From: Fusibacter paucivorans
Lineage (GTDB): Bacteria; Bacillota; Clostridia; Peptostreptococcales; Acidaminobacteraceae
Length of the DNA: 64,000 nucleotides
Direction: 5' to 3'
NCBI RefSeq assembly: GCF_018390735.1
Contig: NZ_JAHBCL010000007.1
Coordinates: 62,001-126,000, forward strand
Position 1 is the stretch's first letter. Every line of letters starts with the position of its first letter. The translations under genes were made by a program, and so were the position numbers. The notes under the pieces were generated by a model. The model made no database searches, had not been told where the DNA came from, and saw nothing but the letters and a program-made list of their open reading frames with translations. Of this stretch, positions 7,554 through 16,141 are shown piece by piece.

Positions 7554-8609
7554 ATGGAAAAAGTATTGATGAAAGGCAATGAGGCCATTGGTGCTGCTGC
7601 TATTAAAGCGGGTTGCCGTTATTTTTTCGGGTACCCGATAACACCTCAAAACGAGGTGCCTGAATACATGGCAAAGGAGCTGCCGAAACACGGTGGTGTC
7701 TTTTTACAGGCGGAAAGTGAAGTAGCCGCCATTAACATGGTTTATGGGGCTGCAGGTGCAGGGGCGAGGGTTATGACATCTTCTTCTTCACCTGGGTTGG
7801 CGCTAAAGCAGGAAGGGTTGACGTATATTGCCGCTTGTGAACTGCCGTGTCTGGTGGTGAACGTTGTGAGAGGGGGCCCGGGATTAGGTGGTATACAGCC
7901 TGCGCAGTCGGATTATTATCAAGCGACCAGAGGTGGCGGCAACGGCGATTATAAGCTCATCGTCTTAGCGCCTGCCAGTTTGCAGGAGCTGACGGATATG
8001 GTTCAAGAGGCATTTGATCTCGCGGATTATTACCGAAATCCCGTGATGGTGCTGGCTGATGGTATGATTGGGCAAATGATGGAACCGGTGGCATTTGGCG
8101 AAATACCACAGTGGACGCTCCCAGAAAAAAACTGGGCGACGACGGGAACGGATGGCGATCGAGCACCTAATGTCATCAACTCGCTGTTTTTAGCGCCCGA
8201 AGAGCTCGAAGCCCTTAATATAAGGTTACAAGCAAAGTATCAGACGATAAAAGCCAATGAAACGCGCTGCGAAATCTATCAGCTTGAAGATGCGGAGATC
8301 GTTTTTACAGCTTATGGCACCACTGCGAGAATTGTCAAGAATGCGATTAAGATTTTAAAAGCAGAAGGCATAAAGGCGGGGCTAATACGGCCGATGACAC
8401 TTTGGCCGTTTCCTGAAGCTGCCTATCAAGCGCTTCCCAAAACCGTCAAATGCATACTCAGTGTCGAAATGAGCTGTGGGCAAATGGTTGATGATGTTAG
8501 ACTGGCAGTTGAATCCAAAGTACCCGTTGCTTTTTACGGACGGTCAGGCGGGATGATTCCGACTGTCGATGATATTGTAGCAGAAGCAAAGCAATTATTG
8601 GGGAGGTAA
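7554..8609 (+). CDS. vorB: 2-oxoacid:ferredoxin oxidoreductase alpha subunit (VorB-type)
   Basis: A 351-residue alpha subunit carrying the pyrimidine-binding half of the thiamine diphosphate site. It has the family opening MKGNEAIGAAAIKAGCRYFF, then GYPITPQNEVPEYM, SEVAAINMVYGAAGAGARVMTS, and a C-terminal transketolase-like domain. Its closest recognisable type is clostridial VorB (3-methyl-2-oxobutanoate:ferredoxin oxidoreductase), but this group overlaps 2-oxoglutarate enzymes in sequence and may accept other 2-oxoacids. In this operon pyruvate or a branched 2-oxoacid from the lyase step is plausible. Five bases separate it from the beta gene. Confidence 0.88.
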   Translation: MEKVLMKGNEAIGAAAIKAGCRYFFGYPITPQNEVPEYMAKELPKHGGVFLQAESEVAAINMVYGAAGAGARVMTSSSSPGLALKQEGLTYIAACELPCLVVNVVRGGPGLGGIQPAQSDYYQATRGGGNGDYKLIVLAPASLQELTDMVQEAFDLADYYRNPVMVLADGMIGQMMEPVAFGEIPQWTLPEKNWATTGTDGDRAPNVINSLFLAPEELEALNIRLQAKYQTIKANETRCEIYQLEDAEIVFTAYGTTARIVKNAIKILKAEGIKAGLIRPMTLWPFPEAAYQALPKTVKCILSVEMSCGQMVDDVRLAVESKVPVAFYGRSGGMIPTVDDIVAEAKQLLGR

Positions 8610-8614
8610 GGCGA

Positions 8615-9361
8615 ATGGCAATTGTATTTGAGAAAACAAAAGGACTTTCAAATGTGGAGACACATTACTGCCCGGGTTGCACCCATGGTATCATTCATCG
8701 TCTGGTAGCAGAAGTTCTAGAAGAAATGGATGTCTTGCCGAAAGCCATTGGTGTATCACCGGTAGGCTGTTCGGTATTGGCATTTAAATATTTTAATATC
8801 GACTTTCAGGAAGCCACACACGGTAGAGCGCCGGCAGTTGCAACGGGCATTAAACGGGTGCATCCAGATAAAGTCGTCTTTACGTATCAAGGCGATGGCG
8901 ATTTGGCGTCAATTGGTACAGCAGAGATTGTTCATGCAGCGCATCGCAGTGAGAACATTACGACGATCTTTGTTAACAATGCGATCTACGGCATGACGGG
9001 CGGTCAAATGGCACCGACCACGCTGCCGGGACAGAAATCGACGACATCGCCTTTGGGGAGAGACCCAAAACATGCCGGCATGCCGCTTAAAATTTCTGAG
9101 ATGTTTGCGACAATCCCGGGAACAGCCTATGTTGAGCGGGTTTCTGTACACGATCCGGTCAGTATTCGGAATGCAAAAAAAGCGATTCGCAAAGCATTTG
9201 AATACCAAGTGGCGGGCAAGGGATTTGCCATGGTAGAAGTGCTGTCGACTTGCCCGACGAATTGGGGACTCAGCCCGGTAGATTCGCTGACTTGGCTAAA
9301 GGATAATATGATTCCCTACTATCCGCTGGGCAATTACAAAACACTGGAAGAGGTGAAATAG
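8615..9361 (+). CDS. 2-oxoacid:ferredoxin oxidoreductase beta subunit (ThDP-binding)
   Basis: The 248-residue beta subunit binds the diphosphate of thiamine diphosphate: YCPGCTHG near the N-terminus, GDGDLASIG with the downstream VNNAIYGMTGGQMAPTT forming the GDG-NN metal-binding signature, and QKSTTSPLGRD. It works with the alpha subunit to decarboxylate the 2-oxoacid and form acyl-CoA. A strong GGGAGGTAAGG site precedes it. The gamma gene starts directly after its stop codon. Confidence 0.9.
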   Translation: MAIVFEKTKGLSNVETHYCPGCTHGIIHRLVAEVLEEMDVLPKAIGVSPVGCSVLAFKYFNIDFQEATHGRAPAVATGIKRVHPDKVVFTYQGDGDLASIGTAEIVHAAHRSENITTIFVNNAIYGMTGGQMAPTTLPGQKSTTSPLGRDPKHAGMPLKISEMFATIPGTAYVERVSVHDPVSIRNAKKAIRKAFEYQVAGKGFAMVEVLSTCPTNWGLSPVDSLTWLKDNMIPYYPLGNYKTLEEVK

Positions 9362-9904
9362 ATGCTGAATGAAAAAATCATATGTGCCGGTTTTGGTGGA
9401 CAAGGTGTCATGTCCATGGGAATGCTGATTACCTATGCGGGGATGCTTGAAGGCAAACAAGTCTCGTGGCTGCCGTCCTATGGCGTGGAAATGCGCGGCG
9501 GTACAGCGAATTGCAACGTCATTGTTGCCGAAGATGCCATTGGTGCGCCGACAGTATCGAACGATGCCACAACGGCAATGGTCATGAACTTACCGTCGCT
9601 TAAAAAATTTGAAAATGATCTGCTGAAAGGTGGGAAATTGTTTATCAACAGCTCGCTGATTGATGTAAAAAGCAGTCGAGAGGATATTGACGTTTACTAT
9701 ATACCGGCCAATGAAATTGCCGTTAGCATCGGCAGCGGCAAAGTGGCAAATCTCGTCATGCTCGGTGCCTATGTAGCGGCAACCAATGTTGTGTCAATCG
9801 ATTCCGTCAAAAAGGCGCTGCGAAAAGTATTCGGCGCATCAAAAGAAAAAATGATGCCGCTTAATGAAGCGGCACTGCAGCGCGGCTGTGATTTGGTGGG
9901 TTAA
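9362..9904 (+). CDS. 2-oxoacid:ferredoxin oxidoreductase gamma subunit
   Basis: The 180-residue gamma subunit has the standard start ICAGFGGQGVMSMGMLITYAGM, followed by PSYGVEMRGGTANCNVIV and the nucleotide-like fold typical of the CoA-binding subunit. It completes the delta-alpha-beta-gamma set. It is last in the operon from sigma-54 promoter 1; a hairpin with a T-tail at 9993-10033 follows. Confidence 0.9.
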   Translation: MLNEKIICAGFGGQGVMSMGMLITYAGMLEGKQVSWLPSYGVEMRGGTANCNVIVAEDAIGAPTVSNDATTAMVMNLPSLKKFENDLLKGGKLFINSSLIDVKSSREDIDVYYIPANEIAVSIGSGKVANLVMLGAYVAATNVVSIDSVKKALRKVFGASKEKMMPLNEAALQRGCDLVG

Positions 9905-9916
9905 AGCGTTTCGAAA

Positions 9917-9961
9917 CCATGGGCAAAACCATTTTAAAGCCATTTCAAATCCATTTCAAAG
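9917..9961 (+). repeat. Imperfect 11-12 bp tandem repeat
   Basis: Four units in a row start at 9917, 9929, 9940 and 9951: CCATGGGCAAAA, CCATTTTAAAG, CCATTTCAAAT and CCATTTCAAAG. A 10-bp palindrome GTTTCGAAAC (9908-9917) precedes them. Confidence 0.75.
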
Positions 9962-9975
9962 TCTTTGCAACGCAA

Positions 9976-10030
9976 TGAAACATAATGAAACAAAACAAAA
10001 CGTTTCGCTGAATGGTGAAACGTTTTGTTT
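9976..10030 (+). promoter_or_regulatory. Candidate upstream activator sites for sigma-54 promoter 2
   Basis: TGAAAC occurs at 9976, 9986 and 10016, at spacings of 10 and 30 bp, so on one face of the helix. The last extends to TGAAAC-GTT-TTGTTT, matching the site before promoter 1 and lying 68 bp before the -24 GG. Confidence 0.5.
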
Positions 10031-10033
10031 ATT
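9993..10033 (+). terminator. Terminator-like hairpin after the oxidoreductase operon
   Basis: AAACAAAACGTTTC and GAAACGTTTTGTTT form a 14-bp perfect inverted repeat with a 10-base loop. It could end the upstream operon; because the arms contain the TGAAAC motif it may equally be a protein-binding palindrome. Confidence 0.6.
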
Positions 10034-10081
10034 ACTGATGTAAGACGCATGGCAATAGAGCACAAAACGTCCATATATTGA

Positions 10082-10099
10082 TTGGCATAAGACTTGCAG
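10082..10099 (+). promoter_or_regulatory. Sigma-54 (-24/-12) promoter 2
   Basis: TTGGCATAAGACTTGCAG has the invariant GG (10084-10085) and GC (10096-10097) exactly 10 bp apart, with TTGGCAT and CTTGCA both close to consensus. It lies about 60 bp before the first hydratase gene. Confidence 0.85.
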
Positions 10100-10161
10100 A
10101 ATTTAATGATGAAACGCCAAAAAATAAAAAGTAAATTTCAAAAAAGAAAAGAGGTGATCAG

Positions 10162-11418
10162 ATGGGCATGACAATGACCCAAAAAATGCTGGCGAAAGCA
10201 TGTGGCAAGTCCATCGTAAAAGCGGGCGAAATTCATGATGTCAACATTGATTTAATCATGATAACCGATGTAATGTTTCCATTCGTGCCTGATGCACTGT
10301 CCAAAATGGGCTGCATCAAACCGGCAGCGCCAGAAAAAGTATTGGTTGTTATTGACCACTATGCGCCGGCGCCCAACATTGCATCTGCCAATCAGAATAA
10401 GTACAGCCGCGAGTATGTTAAGCAGTACGGTTTCAAAAGGCTTGAAAATGTTGGTATTTGTCATACGATTTTACCGGACATGGGGTATGCAGCACCGGGC
10501 GATATTATTATTGGCGCTGATTCGCATACGGTTACTTATGGCGCGATAGGTGCCTTTTCAACGGGGCTGGGGACGACAGATATTGCAGCAGCAATAGACA
10601 AGGGACGATTGTGGATGAAGATTCCAAGTGCTGTTAGAATTGTGCTGAATGGCAAGCCAAATGCCAGTATTCAAGGCAAAGACATCATTCTGTATATACT
10701 GGGGAAACTCAGTGCTGAAGGTGCCGTGTATAAGAGTATCGAAGTAACTGGTGAAGGTCTCAAGTACCTTAGCATTGATGACCGATTTACAATTGCCAAT
10801 ATGTCAGTGGAAGCGGGTGCCAAGAACTGTGTCATCGAACAGGATGAAGTGACGCGAGACTATTTGAAAGCAGTTCTAAAAAGGGATTTTAACGGTATCA
10901 CAGCTGATGAAGATGCTGAATACGATACCGTGCTAACCGTTGATTTGACAATGCTAACGCCGCAGGTCGCAAAACCGTCTTCGCCTGATAATGTGGTTCC
11001 GGTTGACGAAGTGGCTGGCACACAGATTGATCAAGTTTACATTGGATCGTGTACCAATGGGCGCATTTCGGATTTACGGAAAGCGGCAGCCATTTTAGAG
11101 GGCAAGAAAATTCATGAAGCGGTTCGCGTCTTTATCACGCCGGGTTCTCAGGCGGTATACCAGCAGGCGTTAGAAGAGGGGCTGATAAAGACCTTTATCG
11201 AATCGGGCGCTTTCGTCAATGGGCCATCATGCGGCGCATGTTTTGGCGGCCATTTTGGCATTATCGGTGATGATGAAGTCTGTCTGTCAACGACAAACCG
11301 CAACTTCATCGGTAGAATGGGCAGCAAAAAGGGAATGGTTTATTTGGCATCACCCATTACGGCGGCTGCTTCAGCACTGACGGGGCGTATTACAGCTATT
11401 CAAGAGGTGATTGCATGA
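10162..11418 (+). CDS. Aconitase-family hydratase, large subunit (LeuC/HacA type) 1
   Basis: A 418-residue large subunit of the isopropylmalate dehydratase / homoaconitase / dimethylmaleate hydratase group. The [4Fe-4S] ligands are visible in SCTNGR and in CGACFG, and the active-site segments GADSHTVTYGAIGAFSTG, TTNRNFIGRMGS and YLASP are intact. Such enzymes reversibly hydrate branched unsaturated di- or tricarboxylates. No leuA or leuB is nearby, so leucine synthesis is unlikely; hydration of citraconate or a related acid to citramalate suits the adjacent operon. It is first behind sigma-54 promoter 2 and overlaps its small subunit by four bases (ATGA). Confidence 0.88.
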   Translation: MGMTMTQKMLAKACGKSIVKAGEIHDVNIDLIMITDVMFPFVPDALSKMGCIKPAAPEKVLVVIDHYAPAPNIASANQNKYSREYVKQYGFKRLENVGICHTILPDMGYAAPGDIIIGADSHTVTYGAIGAFSTGLGTTDIAAAIDKGRLWMKIPSAVRIVLNGKPNASIQGKDIILYILGKLSAEGAVYKSIEVTGEGLKYLSIDDRFTIANMSVEAGAKNCVIEQDEVTRDYLKAVLKRDFNGITADEDAEYDTVLTVDLTMLTPQVAKPSSPDNVVPVDEVAGTQIDQVYIGSCTNGRISDLRKAAAILEGKKIHEAVRVFITPGSQAVYQQALEEGLIKTFIESGAFVNGPSCGACFGGHFGIIGDDEVCLSTTNRNFIGRMGSKKGMVYLASPITAAASALTGRITAIQEVIA

Positions 11419-11888
11419 CGTTTAAAGGAAAAGTATATAAATATGGCAAGAATATTGACACAGATGTCATCATCCCTGCGCGGCGGCTGGTGACCAAGGA
11501 TGCTGCCGTACTCGCTTCGTTTTGTATGGAAGATCTCGATTCTGATTTTGTAGAGACCGTGGCAGCAGGTGATATCATTTTAGGCGATACCAACTTCGGG
11601 TGCGGCAGTTCACGGGAGCAGGCCGTAATTGCAATTAAGGGTTGTGCCGTTAAACTCGTCGCCGCGAAATCCTTTGCACGAATTTTTTATCGGAATTGTG
11701 TCAACAACGGCATCTGTCCGCTTGAAATTGATGATACATTCTATAATGGCATTCACCATAAAGATGTCGTATCTCTGGAGCTTGAAAAAGGAATCGCGAT
11801 TAATCATACGACAGGGGAAACAATAGCCTTTAGCCCCGTACAGGAAAGAATTCTTGCATTACTGGCGTTATCAGAAAAGAATGGGTAA
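11415..11888 (+). CDS. Aconitase-family hydratase, small subunit (LeuD type) 1
   Basis: The 157-residue swivel subunit has NIDTDVIIPARRLVTKD and GCGSSREQAVIAIKG, the substrate-binding loops of the LeuD family. In this family the residues just after IIPxR help set substrate choice; here the loop reads RRLVTKD. The copy encoded at 15615 has a quite different loop. It is translationally coupled to the large subunit. The region after it has no clear hairpin terminator but carries short tandem repeats and the promoter of the regulator gene. Confidence 0.88.
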   Translation: MTFKGKVYKYGKNIDTDVIIPARRLVTKDAAVLASFCMEDLDSDFVETVAAGDIILGDTNFGCGSSREQAVIAIKGCAVKLVAAKSFARIFYRNCVNNGICPLEIDDTFYNGIHHKDVVSLELEKGIAINHTTGETIAFSPVQERILALLALSEKNG

Positions 11889-11913
11889 CAAAAATCGAAA
11901 CACACTATATAAT
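11885..11913 (+). promoter_or_regulatory. Possible sigma-A promoter of the sigma-54 activator gene
   Basis: GTAACA and TATAAT are 17 bp apart. The predicted start near 11920 leaves a leader of about 300 bases before ATG 12224. The -35 overlaps the end of the preceding gene. Confidence 0.5.
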
Positions 11914-11923
11914 AGGAATAGGT

Positions 11924-12018
11924 GTTGAAACAAGTATTGAACCAGTGTCTAACAAGTATTAAAACAAGTATCAAGAAAAGGTCTCAAAGAGACGTTAAAC
12001 CAATATTAAAACCAATCG
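11924..12018 (+). repeat. Degenerate ~12 bp repeats in the regulator leader
   Basis: ACAAGTATT occurs at 11930 and 11952 and ACAAGTATC at 11964, and TTAAACCAATAT (11995) is followed directly by TAAAACCAATCG (12007). One TGAAAC (11925) overlaps the array. The rest of the 335-base gap up to 12223 is AT-rich with only a weak hairpin (AATGCT / AGCATT) and no gene that I can see. Confidence 0.6.
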
Positions 12019-12223
12019 TAAAGTATAAATAGAGAGATTTAGATAATAAAGGCATGAAAAAACGTACCAAGCAAGAAGTTCAAAGCGCTAAAATGCTGAT
12101 TTTAAAAGCATTCAAGGCAATCGACAATTGATTCTGGCGAGGCTGTATTTTCAATAATGCCAATAGATGTTATGGATTATTAGGGATGTTAAGCGAAGAT
12201 TAGGAAAGTTAAGGGGTGAATCA

Positions 12224-14134
12224 ATGGCAACCGGTATCGTGTTTATTTCGCCATATGAAGATTTGAGCGAAAGGATAAGGTGTATCGTCAATGAGACAAA
12301 CGAAGCAATTGAAGTCTATACTGCTTATTTGGAAGAGGCTTTTGAACTGTGCAAGAAGCTTGAAAAGGAAGGTACCGAAGTATTAATCAGCCGTGGGGGC
12401 AATACGAAATACCTTCGTGAAGTGACAGCGATGCCCGTCGTCGATATGGCACACAATCTGGCAGACTACATGGATGCGCTGGAACGTGCAAAAGAGACGA
12501 AAGGCGTCATTGGCCTCTTTAGTTATCAAAGACGAATTGCCTATATGGATACGGTAGCAAAGCTTATTGAAGCCGACATTAGACAATATATATTTGAGAG
12601 CCGAACCGACCTTTCAGCTGTTATGGATGGTGCCATTGCAGACGGCATGGTGTTGGGGATTGGCGGCGTCGTCTCTCAATACGAATGCGAGGCACGCGGC
12701 ATTGAGTACATTCGCGTGGTATCATCGCGTGATGCCATTGTCAATGCCATTAAAAGTGCAAAAGAAGTTTATCGGATTCAAAGAGAAGAAAAAGAGAAGT
12801 CAGCCAAGTATCGGATTCAAATGGAAAATCACAAAGCGGTTGTAGATTTTTCTTACAATGGCATTATCGGTCTGGATAAGAACTTGACCGTCAACGTCTA
12901 CAATACTTGGGCTGAGAAGATCTTAGAGATTAAGCGAGAGCATATAATCGGCAAGCACATCTTCGATGTACTGCCTGAAACCCAGCTCATTAAGGTTATG
13001 GAAACAGGAACTGCCGAATTTGATGTCTTTAAAAAAGTGAATGGCAAACAAATTATCATTAACCGGATTCCCATTTTTATCAACGATGAAGTACAGGGCG
13101 TAGTCGCCACTTTTCAGGATGTTAAGACAATTCAGGAAAGTGAGCGAAAAATACGCCGAAACTTAGCTGGCAAAGGGCTCGTTGCCAAGTATGCCTTTTC
13201 GGATATTCAAACGGACAGCCCGGCAATGCAGCAGTGTATTGACATTGCAAAAGGCTATGCTAAATCCGCTTCGACGGTTTTGATTTATGGAGAATCCGGT
13301 ACGGGAAAAGAATTATTTGCCCAGAGCATTCACCACGCCAGTCCGAGGCGAAATCAGCCTTTTGTGGCCATTAATTGTGCCGCACTGCCGGCGACCATTC
13401 TTGAATCAGAGCTCTTTGGCTATGAAGAAGGGACATTTACCGGTGCAAAGAAGGGCGGCAAAGTGGGTCTTTTTGAATTGGCACATGAAGGCACGATTTT
13501 TTTGGATGAGATAGCAGAAATTCCACTAACGCTTCAAGCTCAACTGCTGCGCGTCCTTCAAGAAAAACAAATCCGAAGGTTAGGCAGTGATAAAATAATT
13601 CCAATTGACGTCAGAGTGATCACAGCAACCAATAAGGATCTGGCAGTGGCAGTGAATGAAGGCTGTTTCCGGGAAGATCTCTTTTACCGCATTAATATCT
13701 TGAGACTATCCATTCCGCCATTGAGAGATCGAAGAGAAGACATTGTAAAAATCGGCAATTACCTTATCAAAACTAATGACTACAAATTATACATCGACAA
13801 TCAAGAAAAATGGGATGCTATCTTTGAATTGCTTGAGGGCTATCATTTCCACGGCAATGTTCGTGAACTGCAAAACATTATTGAACGCACCATGGTCGTC
13901 CTGAAAGAAAATATTTATGATTTTGAAAATTACAAACAGCTTTTGGGCGATATTCTCAATATTGAAAACGTCAATTTAAAGAGAAAATTAAGCGAGCATT
14001 CTATTCAGGAGAAACAGCGCATTTTAGAGGCGCTGAATGAAGCGAACTGGTCGAAGACAAAAGCGTCAGAACGATTAGGTCTAAGCAGGTCGACACTATG
14101 GCGCAAAATGAAATCATATGATATTGATTCCTGA
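12224..14134 (+). CDS. Sigma-54-dependent activator, PrpR_N-PAS-AAA-Fis
   Basis: A 636-residue enhancer-binding protein. Residues about 5-190 resemble the PrpR_N sensor domain, which in PrpR senses 2-methylcitrate; about 205-310 form a PAS domain; about 325-560 are the AAA+ ATPase with Walker A GESGTGKE near 356, GTFTGA near 403 (the sigma-54 contact loop, usually GAFTGA) and FLDEIAEI as Walker B. The C-terminus is a Fis-type helix-turn-helix (TKASERLGLSRSTLWRKM). AAGGGGTGA before ATG 12224 sets the start. It lies between two hydratase gene pairs and near three sigma-54 promoters, so it is the obvious activator; a C5 or C6 carboxylate or its CoA ester may be the signal. Confidence 0.9.
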   Translation: MATGIVFISPYEDLSERIRCIVNETNEAIEVYTAYLEEAFELCKKLEKEGTEVLISRGGNTKYLREVTAMPVVDMAHNLADYMDALERAKETKGVIGLFSYQRRIAYMDTVAKLIEADIRQYIFESRTDLSAVMDGAIADGMVLGIGGVVSQYECEARGIEYIRVVSSRDAIVNAIKSAKEVYRIQREEKEKSAKYRIQMENHKAVVDFSYNGIIGLDKNLTVNVYNTWAEKILEIKREHIIGKHIFDVLPETQLIKVMETGTAEFDVFKKVNGKQIIINRIPIFINDEVQGVVATFQDVKTIQESERKIRRNLAGKGLVAKYAFSDIQTDSPAMQQCIDIAKGYAKSASTVLIYGESGTGKELFAQSIHHASPRRNQPFVAINCAALPATILESELFGYEEGTFTGAKKGGKVGLFELAHEGTIFLDEIAEIPLTLQAQLLRVLQEKQIRRLGSDKIIPIDVRVITATNKDLAVAVNEGCFREDLFYRINILRLSIPPLRDRREDIVKIGNYLIKTNDYKLYIDNQEKWDAIFELLEGYHFHGNVRELQNIIERTMVVLKENIYDFENYKQLLGDILNIENVNLKRKLSEHSIQEKQRILEALNEANWSKTKASERLGLSRSTLWRKMKSYDIDS

Positions 14135-14184
14135 TCGATGCGAGCACAGGCTGTCCTCAAAAATTTCGTAAAGAAAATTTTATG

Positions 14185-14250
14185 GGATTCAGCAAAGGAT
14201 TCAGCAGTGGCGTTTACAAAGGATTCTATAATAAATTCTGCAAAGGATTG
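14185..14250 (+). repeat. AAAGGATT repeats with 24 bp period
   Basis: AAAGGATTC at 14194 and 14218 and AAAGGATTG at 14242 are exactly 24 bp apart; a further GGATTC at 14185 is 12 bp before the matching bases of the first. Spacing is regular while the sequence between is diverged, as expected of a decayed tandem array or a phased protein site. Confidence 0.7.
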
Positions 14251-14364
14251 TATAGAGAGGAGCCCTAGTAAGAACATGTAATGTTGAGAAAGCGCAGTTA
14301 TCATGACAGTCCTCCGATTCATATTATCCCAGATGCTGGGCAAATGAATGGAGGTTTTGAAACA

Positions 14365-15615
14365 ATGAATGAAATTGAAAGCATTATTGCAAAACATGCA
14401 GCTGTTGAGCGTGTGGTTCCCGGTGAGATCGTCGAAGTGACGGTTGATTTCGTTATGACCAATGATGCGACGACAGCACTTAATATCAGCATTTTTGAAG
14501 ATACACTCGAAGGTGACACGATATGGGATAATGAGAAACTCATTATGGTCATGGATCACTATACGCCGAGCAATACCGTAGCAGCGGCGAATACGCATAA
14601 AATCATGCGTGATTTTGCGAAAAAGCAGGCGGTTAAATATGTTTACGACGGTGTGGGCATTTGCCATCAAGTGATGCTTGAAGAGCATATCATGCCGGGG
14701 CAACTCATCATTGGCGCTGATTCGCACACGTGCAGTTATGGCGCCATTGGCGCCCTTTCAACGGGAATGGGCTCAACAGATATCGCCGTATCGTGGCTTG
14801 ACGGCAAGACGTGGCTAAAAGTGCCTGAGACCATTAAGATTATCCTTGACGGCAAAGCATCAAACGGGGTCTATTCAAAGGATATTACACTGAAAGTCAT
14901 CTCGGATTTGACAGCCAAAGGGGCAACGTACAAGGCTATTGTCTTTGAGGGTGAAGCCGTTTCGGCGATGTCTATTGCCGAGCGAATGACACTGTGCAAT
15001 ATGGTGATCGAAGCAGGCGGGAAGTTTGCGTACATTAAACCGGACGAGAAAGTAAAACAGTATCTAAACTCACGTGGCCGCAATGACGCTTTTGAATTGG
15101 ATGTATGCGAAGGCGGACAATATGAACGCATTATTCGCTATGATATCTCAAATCTTGAACCGCAGATCGCATGTCCGCATTTTGTAGACAATATCTGTGG
15201 CATCAGCGAAGTCTTAGGCCTTGAAATGGATGAATTTTTTATTGGCGCATGCACCAATGGCCGCTATGAGGATTTAAAAGTTGCAGCCGATATTTTAAAA
15301 GGCAAAAAAATTGCACCGCAGACGCGATTGATCGTCACACCTGCATCGAGGGAAATCTATAAGCAGGCAGCACGCGATGGTCTTCTGGAAATTTTTATGG
15401 ACAGCGGGGCAATGATCTGCAATCCGGGATGCAGCACCTGTTTTGGTGCGACAGAAGGCTTGCTGGGAGATGGTGAAAGACTATTAACGACGGCGAACCG
15501 AAATTTTATCGGAAGGGTTGGCAGTAAGGATTCCTATATTTATCTTGCAAGTCCTGCCGTAGTTGCTGTTTCAGCCATTACAGGCAAGATAACTGATCCA
15601 AGGGAGGTGCTCTAA
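14365..15615 (+). CDS. Aconitase-family hydratase, large subunit (LeuC/HacA type) 2
   Basis: A 416-residue second large subunit, clearly diverged from the first. It keeps GADSHTCSYGAIGALSTGMGSTD, ACTNGRYEDLKVAADIL, NPGCSTCFGATEG and TTANRNFIGRVGSKDSYIYLASP, hence the three Fe-S cysteines. GGAGG at 14350-14354 supports ATG 14365; an in-frame ATG at 14281 would add 28 residues. No sigma-54 promoter precedes it and no clear terminator separates it from the activator gene, so the two may be co-transcribed. Its substrate is unknown; a second hydration or isomerisation step in the same pathway is possible. Confidence 0.87.
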   Translation: MNEIESIIAKHAAVERVVPGEIVEVTVDFVMTNDATTALNISIFEDTLEGDTIWDNEKLIMVMDHYTPSNTVAAANTHKIMRDFAKKQAVKYVYDGVGICHQVMLEEHIMPGQLIIGADSHTCSYGAIGALSTGMGSTDIAVSWLDGKTWLKVPETIKIILDGKASNGVYSKDITLKVISDLTAKGATYKAIVFEGEAVSAMSIAERMTLCNMVIEAGGKFAYIKPDEKVKQYLNSRGRNDAFELDVCEGGQYERIIRYDISNLEPQIACPHFVDNICGISEVLGLEMDEFFIGACTNGRYEDLKVAADILKGKKIAPQTRLIVTPASREIYKQAARDGLLEIFMDSGAMICNPGCSTCFGATEGLLGDGERLLTTANRNFIGRVGSKDSYIYLASPAVVAVSAITGKITDPREVL

Positions 15616-16121
15616 TGTCACAAAAGGCGATTAAATTCGGAGACAACATTGATACAGATCAGATTATTGGCAGCCAGCATTTGAGTTTGCCAAATATTGA
15701 AGAGATGTCTGTCTATACATTCGAACATCACCCGCGCTTTGCTGCTGATTTTGTGAAAGGCGATGCTGTTGTCGGTGAAGAAAACTTTGGCTGTGGGTCA
15801 TCGCGTGAACAGGCGCCTGCAGTGCTAAAAGCATTAGGCGTCAGTGCGGTCATTGCCAAAAGCTTTGCGCGGATCTTTTTTAGAAATGCCATTAATTTAG
15901 GGCTCCCGCTCATTGAGTGCCCTGAAGCAGATCGCATCACACATCTCGATGTGCTTGTGATTGACCAAGCACAAGGCAAAATTATCAATCAAACAAAAGG
16001 TGAATCATACGCCATTGTACCGATGACGGGGTTTTTAAAAGAGGTACTCGAAGCAGGTGGTATTGCACCCTATAAAAAAATGAAACGTGATGAAGCAAAA
16101 CATTCACATCCGTCATTTTAA
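15615..16121 (+). CDS. Aconitase-family hydratase, small subunit (LeuD type) 2
   Basis: The 168-residue small subunit has NIDTDQIIGSQHLSLPNIEEM and GCGSSREQAPAVLKALG, with AKSFARIFFRNAINLG after it. The specificity loop (SQHLSLP) differs from that of copy 1 (ARRLVTKD), so the two enzymes probably act on different acids. Start and upstream stop overlap by one base (TAATG), indicating coupling. The C-terminus is slightly longer and ends in a His/Ser-rich tail. Confidence 0.87.
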   Translation: MSQKAIKFGDNIDTDQIIGSQHLSLPNIEEMSVYTFEHHPRFAADFVKGDAVVGEENFGCGSSREQAPAVLKALGVSAVIAKSFARIFFRNAINLGLPLIECPEADRITHLDVLVIDQAQGKIINQTKGESYAIVPMTGFLKEVLEAGGIAPYKKMKRDEAKHSHPSF

Positions 16122-16141
16122 GCATTCAGAGGAGGTACACC

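Noticed and set aside
10162-11888. Leucine biosynthesis leuCD
   Set aside because: No leuA or leuB, and the genes sit behind a sigma-54 promoter beside catabolic genes; two differing copies also argue against it.
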